A stretch of 64,000 nt of DNA from Pseudomonas reidholzensis (GCF_900536025.1 NZ_UNOZ01000030.1:496001-560000), one strand, 5' to 3'; positions 27,172 through 36,655 are shown, numbered from the stretch's first letter. The notes: a model not told the origin generated them from the letters alone. Program-made: numbers and translations.

Positions 27172-28935
27172 TCAGGCACCGAGGGTCAGCCGGGTCGTCG
27201 GAAAGTCCTTCCAGGTGACCCCATCATCGAAACTTACAGCGACCCTGACATCGAACACGGTGTTCAACTTCAACGCTTGCAAGTAACTCTTTGGAAGTTC
27301 TGCCGCCAGGTATTCCCCGTAGTATTCGTCTTCCGTGACGGGGAGATCCTTGCGCAAGTCCCATTGCACTGCTTTCTCAGTACCGCTGGCCTGTATGCGC
27401 ACACGCTGGCCTTCAGCGAAGAATGGCCAAGTGGCCAACTTGAAGTTCGCCGCAGCGCCCGTCACGGCCGCCAATGACAAGTGCCCCGCCACGGCCTCCT
27501 CACACTGGATGGAAGGGAATGGGTTGTTCGGATAATCGGCGATACGCAGCACGTAGACGGTGGAGGGCGAAGCCTTTTCACCGGCTAGCGTGACGGTGTA
27601 GTAGACATCGAAACTTTTGCCGAGGTTGGCCGGTATCGCTGTGCGGGGGATTTTGTAGCGTTTTTCATAGCCGTGAACTGGCGTGGTCGTGGAGTAGTAG
27701 CCGGTACTGCCATAACCGGCCCAATGCACTTCAACCACGCCGCCGCTGGTTTCAGCCCCTTCAGGCACATCCACCACAGCGCCGCTCTCCAATAGATTGC
27801 GAAGCAGGAAGCCTTGATTGTCACCCTCGCCCTCGGGCGTCGCATGAGACACGATCAGCGCCGGCAACGACAACGGTTTACGCAGGGTGAGCGCCAAGGG
27901 CAAGGAGCGGCTCGCCTCTCCCAGCCGGGCCCAGTGGTATTCGATCGACACCGGTTGGCCGACATTAGCGAGCAACCAGTCCTGCCCCAGACGCAGCTCC
28001 AGGCGTTGGCTGTGCAGGGTCGTGAGGTCGACACGCAAGCTGACCTGTGCAGTGGTCGTTCCCTGTGCCTGCAGGAGGAATATGTCACCCTGCTGCAGGC
28101 CGAGCGGCGGCGCGATGACAAACACCACGCCATCGGGATACGCCCCAGGATCGAGTTTGTCACCCGCCAGCCCCTTGACCGTGGGCGCTGCCAGCAAGGG
28201 GTCCGGGGGGAGCTGATCACGCAGCAATTGCAGACGTTGCACAGGGGATTGCGTGCTGCCAGCGCCATCTGCATAGGCGATGCTGTAGTGGATGTCGGCG
28301 AAGCCGACCAGAGCCATGTTGTTGTACGGCACTCTCCAGGTCAACGGCTGGCCAAGGTCTTCCTCGGTCAAGGTCTTGCTGTATCCATCGGTTAGATCAG
28401 GCACGCCCTCGAAATAGGACTGCCAGGTAAACGTCACAACATCGCCGATGGCCATCGCCTGGTAAGGCGCAGCCACCATGGTGCCGTCCGATGCGGTGGC
28501 GTCCATGACGTCAAGGTCGACCACCAACTGGTAGCTTTCGAGGAACTGCGCGGGCGGTAAACCTAGCGAGGGATCGAGCGCCTTGTTGACGAACATGAAC
28601 AGGCGATCGGATTCCTCACCGGGCGCGCCGTTGTTATCCATGGCGTAGGAATAGAACACGTAGCCAAGATTCAATGTGTGCAACAGTGCGTTGTCGATGA
28701 GCACTTCCATGCCATCGGCGGGAGGATCCAGGACCGTCTGCTTTGACTCGAGCGCGTCCTGTTTAGCGCCATCGGGTCCCACCCCTTTGAACAGCACCCA
28801 GAATTGGTCACCGTTTTTGATACCGGGGTAGTTGACCCGCGTATTCAAGGGCGAGGTTTTTAGTACTTCCAGGTCAATAGAGCCATCGACAAACGCAGGG
28901 TGAGTCACTGCGGGAGCGGGTAAGCTGGATTTCAT
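27172..28935 (-). CDS. Ig-like repeat protein of an uncharacterised family (member 1)
   Basis: A 587-residue protein with no signal peptide (MKSSLPAPAVTHPAFVDG) built of beta-rich repeats of about 110 residues. Each has a pattern of the type GD-hydrophobic-W (NGDQFWVLFKG, GDVVTFTWQ, GVVEVHWAGYG). Its last ~100 residues (PSIQCEEAVAGHLSLAAV to FDDGVTWKDFPTTRLTLGA) match the C-terminus of the 495-residue protein at 44.3 kb, and the preceding repeat (YSTTTPVHGYEKRYKIPR) also aligns with it. The ribosome site is weak. It interrupts the run of P-47-like genes and is transcribed with them. I do not recognise a function; a cell-surface or complex-scaffold role is possible. Confidence 0.75.
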   Translation of the reverse strand: MKSSLPAPAVTHPAFVDGSIDLEVLKTSPLNTRVNYPGIKNGDQFWVLFKGVGPDGAKQDALESKQTVLDPPADGMEVLIDNALLHTLNLGYVFYSYAMDNNGAPGEESDRLFMFVNKALDPSLGLPPAQFLESYQLVVDLDVMDATASDGTMVAAPYQAMAIGDVVTFTWQSYFEGVPDLTDGYSKTLTEEDLGQPLTWRVPYNNMALVGFADIHYSIAYADGAGSTQSPVQRLQLLRDQLPPDPLLAAPTVKGLAGDKLDPGAYPDGVVFVIAPPLGLQQGDIFLLQAQGTTTAQVSLRVDLTTLHSQRLELRLGQDWLLANVGQPVSIEYHWARLGEASRSLPLALTLRKPLSLPALIVSHATPEGEGDNQGFLLRNLLESGAVVDVPEGAETSGGVVEVHWAGYGSTGYYSTTTPVHGYEKRYKIPRTAIPANLGKSFDVYYTVTLAGEKASPSTVYVLRIADYPNNPFPSIQCEEAVAGHLSLAAVTGAAANFKLATWPFFAEGQRVRIQASGTEKAVQWDLRKDLPVTEDEYYGEYLAAELPKSYLQALKLNTVFDVRVAVSFDDGVTWKDFPTTRLTLGA

Positions 28936-29113
28936 ATTTATCTACTCGTCGGGTCATCCATGCCGGTAGGCGCCAGTAGCGTTCTTTGCAGTTACTTTTT
29001 CACCGACACCCCGCCGCGGCCACACGGCCAGGCACCGGAGAAAAGTGACTGAACTTCAAACGCGCTCGTGGTGTTTCAGTACTGACTGTTCGAGGGTGCC
29101 AAGTACTCGGGTT

Positions 29114-31603
29114 TCAGACACGGTGGCGCATCGCGTCATAGGTCGGGGCGTAATCGGCAAGCGGCAACGGCAGCAGGATAAGACCGGTCCAGAGGCCATA
29201 TTTTCCGCCATCTTCCTTCGACTCGATCAGCACGAAACGCTCCTCGCGGGCAGGGTCGGCCACGTACACCCCGTCTGCACTGATACTCCCTGGTCCGTCG
29301 AGCAGGACGGTCCACTCCGAGTCGTGGGTAATCTCCCCGTTGATCAAGGCCTGGAGCTCGACCCGACCTTGTTGCAGGTTCAGGTCAATGATGTTGATGC
29401 TGATCGACAAGTTGTTTTCCGTCACGATCGCCGCCGTTCTGACTGCACCGCTCTGCGTATTGCGCACCTCGACCACGTCGACCACATAAGCCGGTGGTTT
29501 TGGCTGGCCCTGAACAGGGTCCGGGAACGTAGGTGCGGTGTAGGTACTGCCCACCAGGCTGCCGTGCTTGGGCTCGTTGACGATGCTCCACTCCAGGCTG
29601 TCGCTGGCGTTGAGCGTGCCCCCTGTCAGTTGCAGCACCTCGCCGGACGTGAGGATCTCGACCAGCGGCCTGATGCTCAGGGTGTCGCTCAGCACCGTGA
29701 CCAGCGCCGAGCTCGAGTATTTGCTGACGCTGTTGGTGGCGGTGACCCGCACCCTCGTCATGCCGTTCTCGACATCGGAAGCGGCGGGTGCGGTGTACTT
29801 TCCCTTCTGGTCGATGACACCAGGTTTGCTCGAGGTGCGCACCCCGGCTTGCACTGCCTCGACGGTCCATTCCAGGTTCGCTACAGCGGTCACAGCCGAG
29901 AACTGCTGCGTACCTCCTGCGGCCATTCTCGGCTCCAGCGGATCGAGGACGAAATGGGTAAGCGCGGGGTTTACCTGGCCGAAGAAGCCCACGTCGTGCT
30001 TGATGTGTACCTCGTCGCCCTGGATCGCTTGGCCGAAGTTGAGCTTGATGCTCTGATCGACAAACGTATTGATCGAGCCGTTGAACACGAAGGTTTTTTT
30101 CAGGTGTGCTTCGATGGCCGGTTTGACCTCAGGCGATCGGGCAACTGCACGTACAACTGCTAACAGCATAATACGCGGGAATACCATGAACTGGAGCCTC
30201 AACCGCTGCCAGGGTTCCAACTCCTCCCATGGCAGGTTCCACCAATCTTCGGAAGTTTCCGGATGTGCTCCGCCCGTCGAGGGTCCGCCATCCGTATAGG
30301 TCATCTCAGGATCCGAGTAGGTCAATGTTTCGAACTTGACCTCGCCCCGAGCGCGATCGACTCGGTACTTCGCAACGACGTCGAGCGAAAAATCGGCGTC
30401 CAGGGGATTTGGGATAACGGCACTGTGATCGTCACCTACAGGCTTACCGTCTTCGTTGAGTAGTGCCAAAGCCAAACATGTGCATTTTGCAGAACCCCGG
30501 ATGTCCCAGGTAACGGTCAGCTCATCGCCCTCAATCTGCACCCTCAGTTTGTCCTTGGCATCCAAGTAAAAGTCGTGGCAACGGTAGACGCCGTTGGCGG
30601 TGTACGTCGGCGCGTTAAGGTTGGAAATTTTGACCGGCACACTGTACGCCTCGTCAAACGTTGGCACCTTGATTGCGCCGGCCTGGGCAATAGCGCGGGT
30701 AAAAGGGTCTTCTTTCACGGATGTGACCCTGAAGCTCCCGCCACCTACCATTTCACTGATCGACTGGCATACTTGACTGAGCACCACCCGTGGCAGGTCC
30801 GTCAATACCGTGGCTGAATAGTCCTTGCCCGCATCGTTAGGCAGCAGGTACCTGAAGTCGGAACCTGTCTCGGGCAATGACCCATCAAAGGCGTCCTCGA
30901 GGCAAATGAACCCCAGCACGGCCCCATCGCCGTAGTCGGCCGAATGTGGATTTCGCGCTTCGGCGTTCTTGGCCTGGGTACGCAGCTTGAAACTCTTGGC
31001 CTTCAGGATCGGATCTGCACCGGCACGGATGTTGCCCAATGGCCACTTTCGCTCCGCGTCGGGCAAGCGTTTGAACATTTCACCGAAGTAACTCCCCGCG
31101 AGCCGCCGCACATTTTCGATGGGCGAAATATCCAGGGTGAAGTTGTCGCTGTTGCGCAAGTCCAGATAAACCTCGCCGCCACCGCTGACAGTCCCCGGGA
31201 CTTCCGCCAACGACAGGTCAAGCAACAAGCGCGGGTTGTTCAGCGGGCTGACCCAGTCAAGTTTTCTCGGCATCCAGGTGCTGCCACTTTTTCGCATGAT
31301 CAGATGGCCGCCAGCGATAACGTCCATGCTCAAGCGCGCCTTCGAGCGATTGATATCGGAATTCTCAAACGACACCCGCGGAAAATCCAGTACATAGTCT
31401 ACGAAGCGAAGTGACTCTGCGGAGGAGAGGTCGACAGTTTGATTGATAGGCTTGAAGTAGGACTCCGTATTGAAACGCCTGATATATTCTTGAATCAGCA
31501 GACGGTTGATACGCGCCCGGTCCACTACAAAAATCGCGCCCCAGTTTAACAACCGGCTTTTTTCATCCATCCAGACAAGCAGGTCTTTCAGCGAATAGGA
31601 CAT
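29114..31603 (-). CDS. P-47/OrfX-like (putative TULIP) protein with Ig-like modules
   Basis: An 829-residue paralogue starting MSYSLKDLLVWMDEK with AAGGA upstream; a longer reading to 31801 is rejected because the added residues are not family-like. The N-terminal module (LNWGAIFVVDRARINRLLIQEYI, ARLSMDVIAGGHL, YGDGAVLGFICLEDAF, FRYLLPNDAGKDYSATVL) extends to about residue 530. The HDVGFFG junction (His536) leads to Ig-like repeats (GVIDQKGKYTAPAAS, SISADGVYVADP). The C-terminal ~320 residues are almost identical to those of the next gene. A hydrophobic stretch near residue 485 (FMVFPRIMLLAVVRAVA) could be a membrane helix. No secretion signal. Confidence 0.8.
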   Translation of the reverse strand: MSYSLKDLLVWMDEKSRLLNWGAIFVVDRARINRLLIQEYIRRFNTESYFKPINQTVDLSSAESLRFVDYVLDFPRVSFENSDINRSKARLSMDVIAGGHLIMRKSGSTWMPRKLDWVSPLNNPRLLLDLSLAEVPGTVSGGGEVYLDLRNSDNFTLDISPIENVRRLAGSYFGEMFKRLPDAERKWPLGNIRAGADPILKAKSFKLRTQAKNAEARNPHSADYGDGAVLGFICLEDAFDGSLPETGSDFRYLLPNDAGKDYSATVLTDLPRVVLSQVCQSISEMVGGGSFRVTSVKEDPFTRAIAQAGAIKVPTFDEAYSVPVKISNLNAPTYTANGVYRCHDFYLDAKDKLRVQIEGDELTVTWDIRGSAKCTCLALALLNEDGKPVGDDHSAVIPNPLDADFSLDVVAKYRVDRARGEVKFETLTYSDPEMTYTDGGPSTGGAHPETSEDWWNLPWEELEPWQRLRLQFMVFPRIMLLAVVRAVARSPEVKPAIEAHLKKTFVFNGSINTFVDQSIKLNFGQAIQGDEVHIKHDVGFFGQVNPALTHFVLDPLEPRMAAGGTQQFSAVTAVANLEWTVEAVQAGVRTSSKPGVIDQKGKYTAPAASDVENGMTRVRVTATNSVSKYSSSALVTVLSDTLSIRPLVEILTSGEVLQLTGGTLNASDSLEWSIVNEPKHGSLVGSTYTAPTFPDPVQGQPKPPAYVVDVVEVRNTQSGAVRTAAIVTENNLSISINIIDLNLQQGRVELQALINGEITHDSEWTVLLDGPGSISADGVYVADPAREERFVLIESKEDGGKYGLWTGLILLPLPLADYAPTYDAMRHRV
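29151..30120 (-). repeat. direct repeat, copy 1 (3' halves of tandem P-47-like genes)
   Basis: About 970 bases match 31840-32809 in the same orientation, offset by 2689 bases. In the 60-base window I compared there were two differences. Upstream parts of the two genes are much more diverged, so the 3' halves were probably homogenised by gene conversion. Confidence 0.85.
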
Positions 31604-31726
31604 TGCTGTTTCCTTATCAAAAACCGTGGGGGTATATGAACACTTGTTTGATATGATCAGCGCAGACGGTGAAGGCCATGCGTCAATCAGATCCTGGTTA
31701 TGTTTTACGCCACTGGGCCACTTCCT

Positions 31727-31748
31727 GATACTGGCAATATTACTAGGT
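31727..31748 (-). promoter_or_regulatory. conserved upstream element, copy 2 (ACCTAG ... CCAGTATC)
   Basis: Read on the minus strand the site is ACCTAG, TAATATTG, CCAGTATC. It lies 124 bases before the start of the 829-residue gene. The same order of blocks occurs at 34425-34446 and 39683-39704. The surrounding 40 bases (GCGTAAAACAT) are also shared with the 34.4-kb copy, so this may be a promoter inherited by gene duplication. Confidence 0.55.
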
Positions 31749-31790
31749 TCGGTTCGATCGCCAGGTGGGTGGGCTTTAGGCTGGAGGGTG

Positions 31791-34298
31791 TCAAGCATCA
31801 AACCCTGTTACGGGGTGCAGTACGTCATACGTCTGGGTGTAATCGAGAAGCGGCAATGGCAGCAGGATAAGACCGGTCCAGAGGCCATATTTTCCACCAT
31901 CTTCCTTCGACTCGATCAGCACGAAACGCTCCTCGCGGGCAGGGTCGGCCACGTACACCCCGTCTGCACTGATACTCCCTGGTCCGTCGAGCAGGACGGT
32001 CCACTCCGCGTCGTGGGTAATCTCCCCGTTGATCGAGGCCTGGAGCTCGACCCGACCTTGTTGCAGGTTCAGGTCACTGATGTTGATGCTGATCGACACG
32101 TTGTTGTCCGTCACGATCGCCGCCGTTCTGACTGCACCGCTCTGCGTATTGCGCACCTCGACCACGTCGACCACATAAGCCGGTGGTTTTGGCTGGCCCT
32201 GAACAGGCTCCGGGAACGTAGGTGCAGTGTAGGTACTGCCCACCAGGCTGCCGTGCTTGGGAGCGTTGACGATGCGCCACGTCAGGCTGTCGCTGGCGTT
32301 CAGCGTGCCCGCAGTCAGTTGCAACGCCTCGCCGGGCGTGAGGATCTCGACCAGCGGCCTGATGCTCAGCGTGTCGCTCAGCACCGTGACCAGCGCCGAG
32401 CTCGAGACATTGCTGACGGTGCTGGTGGCCGTGACCCGCACCCGCGTCATGCCATTCTCGACCTCAGAAGCGGCGGGGGCGGTGTACTTACCCTTCTGGT
32501 CGATGACACCGGGGTTGCTGGCGGTACGTACGCCGGTTTGCAGGGCCTCGACGGTCCACCGCAGGTTCGCTGCTGCGGGCACAGCCGAGAACTGCTGCGT
32601 ACCGCCTGCGGCCATTCTCGGTTCCAGCGGATCGAGGACGAAATGGGTGAGCGCGGGGTTGACCTGACCGAAGAAGCCGACATCGTGCTTGATGTGGACC
32701 TCGTCCCCTTGAATCGCTTGGCCAAAGTTCAGCTTGATGCTTTCATCGACAAACGTATTGATCGAGCCGCTGAAAACGAAGTTCTTTTTCAGCTGCGCCT
32801 CGATAAGCGGTCTCATGTCCGGTCCCTTGCCAACCGCAACCATCAAGGCGCCCACCACGTAGGTCGGGACTATGAAGAGCATCATCTGAAGCCATAGACC
32901 GGGCGATTTGATCAGATCATCCCAAGGTACTTGCCACCAGTTGGCGGTGGTCTCAGGATCAGGTCGGGCTGTCCAGGGCGCAACATCCGTAGCGGCGCTC
33001 CGAGTGTCCTCGAATGTCATCGACACGAACTCGAACACATTCTGAGCGCGATTGATCCGATAGCGGCTAACGGCCTTGAGCCTGATATCGAGATTTAGCG
33101 GGTTGGCAACAATCCCACTTTGGTTACCGCCAACGTACTCACCGTCCATGCTGACCCACAGGGATTCACACGTGACATTGGCTGAAGTGCGGATATCCCA
33201 CGTCACCGTCAACTCATTATCGTGGACCTGCACCTTGAGTTGATCCTTGGCCTGCAGGTCGAAGGCCCGGCACGTATAGTAACCAGCCGCAGTAATCACA
33301 GGCGCTCCAGGATTGGGCAGCGTGATCGGCACACTGAAATTACTGGAACTACTGCCAGGCACCCTGAGCGAGCCGCCATTGGCTACCGCGCTGACGACGC
33401 TATCGGTGGCCACCGATGTGAGACGGAAGCCTGCGTTGCCGATCACTTTATTGACCGCCTGGCACGCGTAGCTGAGGTCAACCCGCGGCCGGTCGGTCAA
33501 TACCGTGGCCGAATAGTCCTTGCCTGCATCATTGGGCAGCAAGTACCTGAAGTCAGAGTCCGCCCCCGGCAAAGTCCCCAGGGAGGCCCCTTGCAGACAA
33601 ATGAACGCCAGCACGGCACCCTCGCCGTAGTCGGCCGAACGGGCATCGCGCGCTGCGGCACTTTTGGCCTGGGTACGTATCTTGAAACTCTTGGCCTGCA
33701 GGAGCGGATCGACGCCCGCACGGATATTGCCCAAGGGGTACGTGCGCTGGTGATTGGGCAAGCGCTTGAACAGTTGACTGAAGTAGCTCCCCGCACGCTG
33801 CTGCTCTTCTTCAATGGGCGAAATATCCAGCGTGAAGTTGCTGCTGTTTCGCAAATCCAGGTAGATCAAACCGCCAGCGCCGACCAGGCCCGGGACATTC
33901 GGCAGCGACAAGTCAAGCCTCAAGCGCGGCCCGCCCAGCGGGGTGACCCGGTCAATCATCTTGACGGTCCAGTGGGCGCCTTTTTTGAGCAACCGCACAT
34001 GCCCACCTGCGATAACGTCCATACTCAACCGCGCCTTCGCGTCATTGAGCTCGGCGTTTTCAAATGACAACCGCGGTGCATCCAACAAAAAGTGCTCAAA
34101 GAGCAGTTGCGACGCCGAATCAAGCGGTACCGATTGGTTAATGGGCGGTAAATAGGATGCGGTAGTGAAGCGCTTTATAAAGTCCTGTGCCAACAGGCGA
34201 TTGATACGCTGCCGGTCCAGCGCAACGACAGCGCCCCAACCGAACAAGCGGCTTTTGCCATTCATCCATTCGAGCAATTGTTGCAGCGAATAAGACAT
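31791..34298 (-). CDS. P-47/OrfX-like (putative TULIP) protein with Ig-like modules
   Basis: An 835-residue paralogue and the first gene of the leftward run, starting MSYSLQQLLEWMNGK with GGAG upstream; a reading to 34373 is rejected. The N-terminal module (FGWGAVVALDRQRINRLLAQDFI, ARLSMDVIAGGHV, FRYLLPNDAGKDYSATVL) runs to about residue 530. A hydrophobic segment (LWLQMMLFIVPTYVVGALMVAVG) sits near residues 485-510, and the HDVGFFG junction (His538) opens the Ig-like region. The last ~320 residues nearly duplicate the 829-residue neighbour. Clostridial P-47 and OrfX proteins have the TULIP lipid-binding fold; the likeness here is by pattern only and needs a profile or structure comparison. 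Confidence 0.8.
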   Translation of the reverse strand: MSYSLQQLLEWMNGKSRLFGWGAVVALDRQRINRLLAQDFIKRFTTASYLPPINQSVPLDSASQLLFEHFLLDAPRLSFENAELNDAKARLSMDVIAGGHVRLLKKGAHWTVKMIDRVTPLGGPRLRLDLSLPNVPGLVGAGGLIYLDLRNSSNFTLDISPIEEEQQRAGSYFSQLFKRLPNHQRTYPLGNIRAGVDPLLQAKSFKIRTQAKSAAARDARSADYGEGAVLAFICLQGASLGTLPGADSDFRYLLPNDAGKDYSATVLTDRPRVDLSYACQAVNKVIGNAGFRLTSVATDSVVSAVANGGSLRVPGSSSSNFSVPITLPNPGAPVITAAGYYTCRAFDLQAKDQLKVQVHDNELTVTWDIRTSANVTCESLWVSMDGEYVGGNQSGIVANPLNLDIRLKAVSRYRINRAQNVFEFVSMTFEDTRSAATDVAPWTARPDPETTANWWQVPWDDLIKSPGLWLQMMLFIVPTYVVGALMVAVGKGPDMRPLIEAQLKKNFVFSGSINTFVDESIKLNFGQAIQGDEVHIKHDVGFFGQVNPALTHFVLDPLEPRMAAGGTQQFSAVPAAANLRWTVEALQTGVRTASNPGVIDQKGKYTAPAASEVENGMTRVRVTATSTVSNVSSSALVTVLSDTLSIRPLVEILTPGEALQLTAGTLNASDSLTWRIVNAPKHGSLVGSTYTAPTFPEPVQGQPKPPAYVVDVVEVRNTQSGAVRTAAIVTDNNVSISINISDLNLQQGRVELQASINGEITHDAEWTVLLDGPGSISADGVYVADPAREERFVLIESKEDGGKYGLWTGLILLPLPLLDYTQTYDVLHPVTGFDA
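31840..32809 (-). repeat. direct repeat, copy 2 (3' halves of tandem P-47-like genes)
   Basis: Second copy of the ~970-base repeat at 29151-30120, same strand. Recombination between the copies would delete about 2.7 kb and leave one intact hybrid gene. Confidence 0.85.
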
Positions 34299-34570
34299 GT
34301 GTCTGCTCCGTATGAAAGTAGCGGAGCAGGTAAATAAACACGTGAGCGCATTAGGCCCAACGCGAACCCTCACATCCCTGCCCCTCAGGTTCTGGTGATG
34401 TTTTACGCCCCTGCCACGCGCCTTGATACTGGCAAAACTACTAGGTTCGCCTCGCCAACAAGGCTGCTATGTTGGCGCTAGATCAAACGTCCCCACACGC
34501 ATTAGTAGAGACCCCCGCCGCCGCACTAACGCGGCGCGCTCTTTCATGGCTCACTTTTGAGGTTTAAAGA
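34299..34570. promoter_or_regulatory. divergent control region of the P-47-like run and the right RHS gene
   Basis: This 272-base gap separates divergent starts at 34298 and 34571. It holds the conserved ACCTAG/CCAGTATC element facing left, and just upstream of that (34446-34480) an inverted repeat, CGCCAACA and TGTTGGCG. I see no clean sigma-70 hexamers that I would defend. Expression of both arms is probably set here. Confidence 0.55.
34425..34446 (-). promoter_or_regulatory. conserved upstream element, copy 1 (ACCTAG ... CCAGTATC)
   Basis: Read on the minus strand the site is ACCTAG, TAGTTTTG, CCAGTATC. It lies 127 bases upstream of the 835-residue gene, close to the 124-base spacing of copy 2. 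It may be an activator site or an upstream promoter block of the accessory region. Confidence 0.55.
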
Positions 34571-35215
34571 ATGACCGCAACCTCTTCGATACACTCCAAC
34601 GCACTGAGCTTCATGAGTTACCTGCAGAACGGTGTCGATCCGCGTACAGGCCAATACACCGTTTCCATCAACTTGCCCGAGCTCAAGGCCAATGACCTGC
34701 AAGGCCCGGCGCTGAAACTTGCGCTGGCCTACAGCCCGCTCAACACCCAGGACTCGGGTTTTGGCCTGGGCTGGAACCTGCAACTGTCGCAGTACACCCC
34801 GCACAATCAGGTGCTCTCGCTGAGCACCGGCGAGAGCTTCAAGGTCACCGGCAGCCGCGTTACCGAGCGCGGTACCGAGCTGTTGATGAAAGAGAAGAAG
34901 CTCGACAGCTTCCACTTCTACCGCCTCGATGACAACGAAGGCCCTGGCAGCCGGTTTCGCGTGGTGCACCGCACTGGCCAGGTGGAAATCCTCCAGGTCA
35001 TGGGCGCCTCCGATAACCGCGTGGCCTTGCCGGTCCAGGTGTTCGGCGCCACCGGGCATTCGCTGAGCCTGAGCTATCTGCCGTTCGACAACCGCTTCAA
35101 TCGGCTCGCCTCGATCAGCGACGACAGCGGCGAGCTGCTGTCGATCGAGCGTGACGACAGCATGGTCAAGATCCACTGCAACCCCGGCCAAGCCGAGGAC
35201 GGTGGCGCGCTGGCG
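34571..35215 (+). repeat. inverted repeat, copy 2 (5' end of right RHS gene)
   Basis: Matches 20690-21334 in opposite orientation. The two copies enclose 13.2 kb that contains the five leftward genes. Confidence 0.8.
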
Positions 35216-36655
35216 CGCTTCGACATGCTCCTGGAAGGCACCGAGCGCCGCGTCGCGCGCATCAACCTGCCTACCCTCGACGAGGCCAGCTGGCGCTTCA
35301 TGTACCGCAGGGTGCTCGACCACGACTGCCTGGAACAAGTGCAGACGCCCACCGGCGCCAGAGAACACCTGTACTACAACGACGACGGCCATGCCTTGCC
35401 GGGTGTCCGTGATCGCAAGCTGCCGCGGGTAACCCAACACGTCACCTACCCCGGCCACGGCCAGCCGTCGATCGATGTCCGCTACAGCTACGACGCGAAC
35501 AACTTTTTGGGCAACAACCTGGACATCCCCTGGGACGACGATGGCCTGGACAACCTCTACAAATACCTGGGCGAGTACCGTTACGGCTCGGTGGAAAGCC
35601 TCTGGGTAAGCGACGCCGCAGACGGTGGCAGCGCCACTGCGAAAATAGTGCGCAGCACCGAGCGCACCTTCAATCAGTTCCACCTGCTCACCGAAGAAAA
35701 GGTCACCCAGGGCAACAGTGTCCAGACCGTTACCAACGAGTACAACCTGACCCCCTACCTGGCATTCGAGCAGCAGGTCAACTACTGCCAGTTGCCCGCC
35801 AAGGTCATCACCCGCTGGTCGTTGCTCGACGACGCCTCGCAGACGCGGGTGGAAACCACCAGCAGCAGCTACGACACTCACGGCAACCTGTTGACCCACA
35901 CGTTGGCCAACGGTGTGCTCGAAACCAGCACCTGGTACCCGGCCGGCGGTGCTGATGGCTGCCCGGCGAACCCTGAAGGGTTTGTCTGCCACCTCAAGGA
36001 CAAGACCACCACCCCGGCCGCCTCGCAGGCGGGACCCGCCCCCGTGCAGCGCCAACGCTACCGATACGTCGGCCTGCCCGCGCTGACACAGAGTGGCCTG
36101 GCGGCCTGGCATGCCATGGAGAGCGAGACCTACCTCGAGGTGCTCAGCGCCCGCCAGGCAGTGCAGGCCCAACTGACACCCCTCCTCGGCCCACACCTGG
36201 CAGGGCTGTTGATGCCCTTCGTACCCCCGTTCGCCAACGGCACGGTGGCCACCACCGAGCAAGAACTGCAACGCACCACCTTCGACTACACCAATGCCCC
36301 CGGTGACGCCTTCGCCCATGGCCGCTTGAGCCAGAGCTGCATCACCCTCAATGGCCAGAAGACGACCACCGACTTCACCTATGCCCACCAGGCACAAGGC
36401 ACCCACGCACAACAGCCGGTGCTGTGGACCGAAGAGTATGTGACCGGCCACACCGGAACGTTCAAGACATTCTCGCAGGAGCAATCGTTGCTGACTGGCC
36501 TACGCCTCTGGGACCGTGACGAGAATGGCGTCGAAACCACCTCCGTACATGATGCGCTGCGCCGGGTGGTCCGCGAGACCGTTGCCCCGGGCACCGAGCA
36601 CGAGGCCAGCCGCCAGTATGCGTACACGCCGACCAGGCCAGCCAGACCGTCATAA
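34571..36655 (+). CDS. N-terminal fragment of the RHS protein
   Basis: 694 residues starting MTATSSIHSNALSF, with GAGGT upstream as in the left RHS gene. It holds the conserved N-terminal region (NGVDPRTGQYTV, GFGLGWNLQLSQY) and the first YD repeats, then ends at the frameshift after an out-of-frame tail of about 9 residues. If translated alone it would lack most repeats and the core. Confidence 0.75.
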   Translation: MTATSSIHSNALSFMSYLQNGVDPRTGQYTVSINLPELKANDLQGPALKLALAYSPLNTQDSGFGLGWNLQLSQYTPHNQVLSLSTGESFKVTGSRVTERGTELLMKEKKLDSFHFYRLDDNEGPGSRFRVVHRTGQVEILQVMGASDNRVALPVQVFGATGHSLSLSYLPFDNRFNRLASISDDSGELLSIERDDSMVKIHCNPGQAEDGGALARFDMLLEGTERRVARINLPTLDEASWRFMYRRVLDHDCLEQVQTPTGAREHLYYNDDGHALPGVRDRKLPRVTQHVTYPGHGQPSIDVRYSYDANNFLGNNLDIPWDDDGLDNLYKYLGEYRYGSVESLWVSDAADGGSATAKIVRSTERTFNQFHLLTEEKVTQGNSVQTVTNEYNLTPYLAFEQQVNYCQLPAKVITRWSLLDDASQTRVETTSSSYDTHGNLLTHTLANGVLETSTWYPAGGADGCPANPEGFVCHLKDKTTTPAASQAGPAPVQRQRYRYVGLPALTQSGLAAWHAMESETYLEVLSARQAVQAQLTPLLGPHLAGLLMPFVPPFANGTVATTEQELQRTTFDYTNAPGDAFAHGRLSQSCITLNGQKTTTDFTYAHQAQGTHAQQPVLWTEEYVTGHTGTFKTFSQEQSLLTGLRLWDRDENGVETTSVHDALRRVVRETVAPGTEHEASRQYAYTPTRPARPS

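Noticed and set aside
34544..36484. A 646-codon open frame antisense to the right RHS gene.
   Set aside because: Same reason: it copies the antisense of the RHS 5' end and has no ribosome site.
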